This document shows, in pieces, positions 59,638 to 64,000 of a stretch of 64,000 nucleotides of DNA. Both the position numbers and the translations under genes were made by a program. The stretch comes from an uncultured Neomegalonema sp. (GTDB lineage Bacteria; Pseudomonadota; Alphaproteobacteria; Rhodobacterales; Rhodobacteraceae). The notes under the pieces were generated by a model. That model did not search any database. It was not told the DNA's origin and saw only the letters and a program-made list of their open reading frames with translations. Every line of letters begins with the position of its first letter. Position 1 is the stretch's first letter. Location: NCBI GenBank assembly GCA_937995735.1, contig CALKIZ010000069.1, positions 1 to 64,000 of the forward strand, given 5' to 3'.

Positions 59638-60885
59638 TTATGATCCCTTCAATGCCGTCAGCTGCTCAACCTTATCGAGCACAAGAAACTGCTTGATAAT
59701 TTTTCCGAGGCAAACCGAATTCGAATGCTCACCGTCAATGTACATATCTGATGTACATCCCGTTTTTGCCGGATCAAAACCACCGATGATTGGCATATCG
59801 TATTTTGCACTCCACTCGCGGGTCATATTACGGATATCTTCGATACCGTCCATGTAGGGCGAGCCTTGCACCGCGTCCCAATAGATGGGGTTAAACGGCG
59901 GGTGTGCGAGGTAAACTTTGACGCCTTGATCCTTCAGGAAAGCAAGCATCGCATCCACGGATTGGCGGCCAACAGGATCAATACCCGGTGCATTCGGACG
60001 CTGTGCATACGCATGTGATAACGCTTCAGCGCGGGCGCGTTCTGGCGTAAATGCTTGCTGGTGCAGTGTTGACCAGGTAATCGAACCGTCCGGATGCAAA
60101 GTATCCAAAGTCGGATGGCTCTTCAGGTCCGTTGATTGAGGCGCAACAGGAGACTTAAGATAACGTTCAACATTGGCCTTCAGCAACGGCAATGAAATTT
60201 TTTGCCTGAGCTGTGGCGTTAAACCATTTGGATAGTAATCCATAACCGGCAGATTCAGGCGCATCGCCATCTCTTGATAGTCCCGCATGATCGGAACCCA
60301 GAGCCAATCTGTCCGCTTATGGAATGGCTTGAACTGATTATCCCGGATCGTAATAATCATTTTCTTTGGCAGCTTGCCAACGCGAACAAACATATTCGAG
60401 ACACCAAGAATGTCTTCGAAGTAATCGCGATGAACATGCGCATTAAACGCTTTCATATTTCCGGCAAGGGATGCCGGTGCTTCCTGCCAGTGGCTTGCCC
60501 CGAGAATAGCCATTTCAGGAACTTCAGCCAAACCTTCAATCAAGGACCGCTTTAGCAAACGTGTTTCGATGTTAAGGTCATACGTCAGATAGTTCTTGCC
60601 AGACGCGAGAATCTTCCCAACACTTTCAATTTTTGTATCGTCGTTCAGAACAGGTGCAAGCTGTTTATTTGCATTGTAAATTCCCGTCAACCCGATCACA
60701 AACAGCATCGCCATAAGTAAAACGTATTTTACACCAGACTCGCCGTGACCTAAGTGTGCCTCAGCTTCTTTTGTAATCAGTTCGCGTTCGGCGCGATCAG
60801 ACTCGCGCTGACCATTTTCCGCACGCGGGAGTATCCGACGATCTTCATGAACACGTTTGCGCTCGCCAGCCGCAGTTAATTCCAT
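59638..60885 (-). CDS. SGNH/DltD-like membrane-anchored transferase
   Basis: The 415-residue protein has a charged cytoplasmic N-terminus, one membrane helix (YVLLMAMLFVIGLTGIY, about 54-70), and an extracytoplasmic SGNH domain. The nucleophile serine is S131 in ILGASHWQEAP, and the catalytic Asp-x-x-His is D384/H387 in YIDGEHSNS. AlgJ/AlgX and DltD proteins use this chemistry to receive an acyl group from an MBOAT partner and place it on a polymer. It is the first gene of the four-gene operon, three bases before the MBOAT gene. Confidence 0.82.
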   Translation of the reverse strand: MELTAAGERKRVHEDRRILPRAENGQRESDRAERELITKEAEAHLGHGESGVKYVLLMAMLFVIGLTGIYNANKQLAPVLNDDTKIESVGKILASGKNYLTYDLNIETRLLKRSLIEGLAEVPEMAILGASHWQEAPASLAGNMKAFNAHVHRDYFEDILGVSNMFVRVGKLPKKMIITIRDNQFKPFHKRTDWLWVPIMRDYQEMAMRLNLPVMDYYPNGLTPQLRQKISLPLLKANVERYLKSPVAPQSTDLKSHPTLDTLHPDGSITWSTLHQQAFTPERARAEALSHAYAQRPNAPGIDPVGRQSVDAMLAFLKDQGVKVYLAHPPFNPIYWDAVQGSPYMDGIEDIRNMTREWSAKYDMPIIGGFDPAKTGCTSDMYIDGEHSNSVCLGKIIKQFLVLDKVEQLTALKGS

Positions 60886-61003
60886 GATCGTTGTCCAGCG
60901 TGCGTAAGTGATACCTGAAAATCGTACGGTACGCGATCCTTGTTGAGATCAGGTAAAACGGGCAAATTAACGGAAATAGTTTTGTAAGGAACTGGCATCA
61001 CAT
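60886..61003 (-). promoter_or_regulatory. promoter region of the Dlt-like operon
   Basis: This gap of 118 bases precedes the first gene of the operon. It holds a perfect 5-1-5 palindrome, cgtacggtacg (60923-60933), 38 bases before the start codon, a possible operator. No exact sigma-70 pair was found by eye. Confidence 0.4.
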
Positions 61004-62485
61004 TCATGGTGTGGCCACCTGCTCTCTGTCAGGTGAATGAATGTCCACACTCAGGGGCGGAAGCGTAATAAATACCGCCGTTCCTTCGCCAATCATCGTT
61101 TCGATGCTAACATTGGCGTTATGATGCCTCGCTACGGATTTGACAATTGGAAGACCAAGACCTGTCCCTTCATGGCTGCGGTCTAAAGAGTCATCCAGTT
61201 GAACAAAAGGAACAAAGGCTCTATCAACTTTTTCAGGGTCCATCCCTACGCCGTGATCGCGCACACATAGCGAAGCGCTTCCGTTTTCAAGCGCATAAAG
61301 TGTTACTTCGACACTGCCGCCTTCATAGGAAAATTCAATCGCGTTGCTGAGAAGGTTAGTAAGAATCTGGCGTAACCCCATCTGGTCGCCAAAAAGACTT
61401 ATAATCTGTGGATCAATCGTAAATTCAATAGTAACGTTTCGCCGCGAAGCCGCACTCGCGACCTTTGCGATCGACGCCTTAATCAAACCATCGATTTCAA
61501 AAATGCGTTCTCTATTACAAGAATACTCGCCCGACTCCAATTTTGAATATGAAAGCACGTCTTCGATTAGCGATAATAAATGCGTACCGCTCTCATGGAT
61601 TTGCCCGGCACAGTCTTTGGGATTCAGCGCATCAGTCCCGGACAAAATTAAGTCCGAATATCCGATAATGCTATGTAAGGGTGTCCGAAGCTCATGCGAT
61701 ATATTTGAAAGAAACGCAGACTTTGCGCGACTGGCCGCCTGAGCGTCATTGCGCGCTTGGATCATGGTTTCTTCAAGGGCTTTTTGCTCGGTGATATCCA
61801 GCACAAATACAACGGCACCGCCGGATGGAACGGTGTTTAGTCGCAATTCAAAAATATGCCCATCGGGGCACACGACCGAAACAGTTTGCGAAAGCTCCAG
61901 ATCCAATAACGCAGCAATTTTTTCGAGCGTTATGTCTGCTTTATTTTTGATAAAGTTTGAATCAAAGCGATCAATGAAAAAGTCGAATAAGTGGTTCGAC
62001 ATCGTTAGTTTCCGGCTCGCATCAAATGCGGCAATACCTGCCCCTGTATTTTCGAGCGTGGTTTCCAGAAACCCGGTTTTTTCTGCCAACGCCTTCATCG
62101 AAGCGGCATTTGCAATCGCGTATCGGATCGTACGATCAAGTGTCGTCGAGCTTAATTCAGATTTATCCAAAAAATCAGCTGCACCGGCTTCTGTCGCGGC
62201 AACGTCGATATCCCGTTGGCCAACGCCCGTAAGCAAAACCATCGGAATTTGAGTCCCTTTAGCTTTAACGCCCGCAAGAAATTCCAGTCCGGTATGACCG
62301 CCAATCCGATAATCGACCAAGCAAATATCCAAGCCACCTGCATCTATCAGGGCCATACCTTCTTCGTAATTATCCACCCAGTGAAGGTTTAACTTTCTAC
62401 CCGGAATTTCTTCAAGAAATTCGCGCGTGATTAAGTAATCATCCTCATCATCCTCGACGAGAAGTATGCTCCATTCATCAGCCAT
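61004..62485 (-). CDS. receiver-PAS-histidine kinase hybrid
   Basis: The 493-residue form starts MADEWSILLVEDDEDDYLIT, ten bases after the upstream response-regulator stop; the track's extra N-terminus runs into that gene. An N-terminal receiver has phosphorylatable D58 (DICLVDYRIGG). A PAS-like region spans about 140-235, then HisKA with H264 (NISHELRTPLHSIIGYS) and an HATPase with NLLSNAIEFS, DHGVGMDPEKVDRAF and GTGLGLPIVKS. The unusual order, receiver first, suits a kinase regulated by the receiver of an upstream kinase. It is the last gene of the three-gene cluster. Confidence 0.88.
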   Translation of the reverse strand: MADEWSILLVEDDEDDYLITREFLEEIPGRKLNLHWVDNYEEGMALIDAGGLDICLVDYRIGGHTGLEFLAGVKAKGTQIPMVLLTGVGQRDIDVAATEAGAADFLDKSELSSTTLDRTIRYAIANAASMKALAEKTGFLETTLENTGAGIAAFDASRKLTMSNHLFDFFIDRFDSNFIKNKADITLEKIAALLDLELSQTVSVVCPDGHIFELRLNTVPSGGAVVFVLDITEQKALEETMIQARNDAQAASRAKSAFLSNISHELRTPLHSIIGYSDLILSGTDALNPKDCAGQIHESGTHLLSLIEDVLSYSKLESGEYSCNRERIFEIDGLIKASIAKVASAASRRNVTIEFTIDPQIISLFGDQMGLRQILTNLLSNAIEFSYEGGSVEVTLYALENGSASLCVRDHGVGMDPEKVDRAFVPFVQLDDSLDRSHEGTGLGLPIVKSVARHHNANVSIETMIGEGTAVFITLPPLSVDIHSPDREQVATP

Positions 62486-62495
62486 GCGGTCCACC

Positions 62496-62963
62496 CTATG
62501 CAACGTGCGTCGTGCATTCGGGCGGAAGCGCCACAATTTCAATCCAATAAGCGCCGATCGTCTTAACGACCTCAACCAACCCGTCAAACGTCACCGGCTT
62601 GGTGATAAATGAACTGACACCAAGACCATATGTGCGCAGGATGTCTTCTTCCGCCTTTGACGTGGTGAGGACAATCACAGGAATGCGGCACAGCTCCGGG
62701 TCTTCTTTGATTTTACCAAGCGCGGTACGTCCGCACATTTTCGGCATATTCAAATCAAGTAAAATCACGCCCGGATAAGGTTCATCGCGCAACTTCTCGA
62801 AGCCGCCCTCTCTGCGAAGATATTGCAACAACTGTTCGCCATCTTCGACAAAATGAAGTGGATTTTTTAAACAGCTTTCGTCAAAAGCATCCTCGATGAG
62901 CATCCGGTCATCTGCATCATCGTCAGCAACTAAAATTGTTATTGGTGTACCTTCACGTGCCAT
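62496..62963 (-). CDS. single-domain response regulator (Rcp1-like)
   Basis: This 155-residue protein is a receiver alone, with DDDADD (acid pocket), phosphoacceptor D70 in VILLDLNMPKMCGR, T100-type TTSKAEEDI and the conserved lysine in SSFITKPVTFDG. No DNA-binding domain is present, so it signals through protein contact, as in phytochrome-linked Rcp1 proteins. Its start overlaps the upstream kinase's end. Confidence 0.92.
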   Translation of the reverse strand: MAREGTPITILVADDDADDRMLIEDAFDESCLKNPLHFVEDGEQLLQYLRREGGFEKLRDEPYPGVILLDLNMPKMCGRTALGKIKEDPELCRIPVIVLTTSKAEEDILRTYGLGVSSFITKPVTFDGLVEVVKTIGAYWIEIVALPPECTTHVA

Positions 62964-64000
62964 GATTACGACCCCCCATAGAATTATTCTGACTTTGATT
63001 GTGTTTTACTCTTAACATCGCAGTAAAGGTTGCCCCTTTTCCTTCGACGCCGTTTGCATCGATTTCGCCGCCGTGGCGCTCGACAATTTTGCGACACGTC
63101 GCAAGACCGATTCCAGTGCCCTCATAGTCATTGCGACCGTGTAAGCGTTGGAAGATTGTGAAAATTTGATCTTTATAACGGTTGTCGAAACCAATGCCGT
63201 TATCGGCAACCGACAACTCTATCATATCCGGAACACCAGAGATAAAGTCACCCTTAATCAGGCGGGACGAAACAGCAACGACAGGAGCCACACCTTCCCG
63301 CTGAAATTTTAGCGCGTTTCCAATCAGGTTTTGAAGCAACTGCCTCATTTGTGTGCCGTCTGCTTCGATTATATGCAAGTCTTTGAAATTGACGGTTGCT
63401 CCAACTTCTTCCATACGAATTTGCAGGTCTGATAAAACTCCGCTCACGACTTTATTCAGATCAAGTTCGGCAAACGGTTTTGCCTTCGTCGTGATCCGCG
63501 AGTAGTTAAGAAGGTCGTTGATGAGCAGTCGCATCCGCCCGGTCGCATTTTGCATTCGTTCGATATAAAGAGTGGCATTCTCAGGCAGGTCGTCCGCATA
63601 TTTATTTTTCAACCGGTCGCCGAATGTCTCGATCTTACGAAGAGGCTCTTGCAAGTCATGCGAAGCTACATAGGCAAAATCTTGAAGTTCACGGTTACTT
63701 GCTTCTAACTTGCGTGTGTATTGCTTCAGGTTTTCCGCATTCCGCTCCAACTCGGTGACATCTTCATACGTCGCGATTGATCCGCCATCGGGCATCGGTT
63801 GATTCTTTACCGCGATGATCCGCCCATCCCGGAGGTATTGTTTGAGAACAGTCTGTTCTCTGTTACGAGCTGCTTCCGGCCGCTCCGCTTTGGCGCGTTC
63901 CGCGTCTTCATGCGTATAGTTTCCGATGCCGATCGAGTATTCCATGATTTCAGAGAGCTTAATGCCCGGCTTCACCACATCAGGCGAAAATCCGTAAAGT
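62953..64000 (-). CDS. PAS-domain histidine kinase, N-terminus cut by window edge
   Basis: The reading frame continues past the track's start (a GTG) to the window edge, with LYGFSPDVVKPGIKLSEI upstream, so the true start lies outside. The visible part has a PAS_7-like domain (MPDGGSIATYEDVTELERNAENLKQY), HisKA with DFAYVASHDLQEPLRKIETFGDRL (phosphoacceptor histidine), and an HATPase (NLIGNALKFQ, ADNGIGFDNRYKDQIF, GTGIGLATCRKIV). The HDLQEP form is typical of phytochrome-type kinases. Its end overlaps the response-regulator start, so the pair is coupled. Confidence 0.88.
   Translation of the reverse strand, partial: LYGFSPDVVKPGIKLSEIMEYSIGIGNYTHEDAERAKAERPEAARNREQTVLKQYLRDGRIIAVKNQPMPDGGSIATYEDVTELERNAENLKQYTRKLEASNRELQDFAYVASHDLQEPLRKIETFGDRLKNKYADDLPENATLYIERMQNATGRMRLLINDLLNYSRITTKAKPFAELDLNKVVSGVLSDLQIRMEEVGATVNFKDLHIIEADGTQMRQLLQNLIGNALKFQREGVAPVVAVSSRLIKGDFISGVPDMIELSVADNGIGFDNRYKDQIFTIFQRLHGRNDYEGTGIGLATCRKIVERHGGEIDANGVEGKGATFTAMLRVKHNQSQNNSMGGRNHGT

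Noticed and set aside
1-64000. tRNA, rRNA or CRISPR genes
   Set aside because: No cloverleaf-like, rRNA-like or repeat-spacer stretch was recognised by eye in the intergenic gaps; a covariance-model scan would be decisive.

Overview
The window is a chromosomal stretch of an alphaproteobacterium of medium GC. It most resembles Rhodobacterales or a near relative. The gene order rpoZ–RSH(relA/spoT)–pyrE–DUF2062–pdxJ–acpS–lepB–rnc–(hydrolase)–era, the petABC operon, the cimA/cysS neighbourhood, and family types such as DUF1194, DUF1028, ABZJ_00895 and the HI0933-like flavoprotein all point that way. This assignment is inference from gene content; no rRNA or tRNA gene was recognised.

Layout. 1–10 kb: a frameshifted IS630 transposase end, a DUF2798 membrane gene that appears frameshifted in a T run, a class III aminotransferase, a divergent Lrp/LysE pair, a Rieske oxygenase plus DUF1028 protein facing a GlxB/GlxC-like amidotransferase/GXGXG pair (with no FMN synthase subunit in the window), an AT-rich DUF2513 gene, a ThDP decarboxylase (AruI-like) with a stand-alone Lrp effector domain, and an orphan NitT/TauT-type ATPase. 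10–18 kb: a GST, an HI0933 flavoprotein facing a lone znuA with an exact Zur palindrome, a sodium:solute symporter, a DAO-type oxidase, a secreted DUF1194 protein and a 2OG-Fe(II) oxygenase-like protein. 17.5–22.5 kb: a tightly overlapping zwf–pgl–pgi–eda–class II aldolase operon (Entner–Doudoroff/pentose phosphate entry). 22.6–30.2 kb: the periplasmic pair pbpC and an alpha-2-macroglobulin with an intact thioester and an N-terminal PAN/apple domain.

30.9–33.6 kb: petABC (cytochrome bc1), with a CRP-like palindrome in the divergent region upstream. 33.7–42.8 kb: the housekeeping run from rpoZ to era, with a secreted alpha/beta hydrolase wedged between rnc and era. 43–54 kb: methyltransferase, NDUFAF6-like protein, citramalate synthase, cysS, small membrane proteins, gltX overlapped by a vapBC toxin–antitoxin pair, nadE, and a secreted protein with about ten MORN repeats. 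54–56.4 kb: a LysR regulator with a perfect inverted repeat at its start, divergent from a GcvT/DmdA-like demethylase.

The most interesting region is 56.4–60.9 kb. Four co-directional genes encode an SGNH/DltD-like membrane protein, an AlgI/DltB-like MBOAT ending in a C-terminal aromatic hexapeptide (FLYYKF), an archaeal-type seryl-tRNA-synthetase homologue of the amino acid:carrier-protein ligase kind, and a small acyl-carrier protein with a DS phosphopantetheine site. Together they form every step of a Dlt-like pathway (activate an amino acid, load a carrier, pass it across the membrane, hand it to an envelope polymer). A class II aaRS-like enzyme replaces the usual DltA adenylating enzyme, and the acyl-shuttle motif is fused to the MBOAT instead of carried on a DltX microprotein. 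I infer that this operon aminoacylates an envelope glycan. The window ends in a three-gene two-component cluster (PAS histidine kinase cut by the edge, a Rcp1-like response regulator, and a receiver–PAS–kinase).
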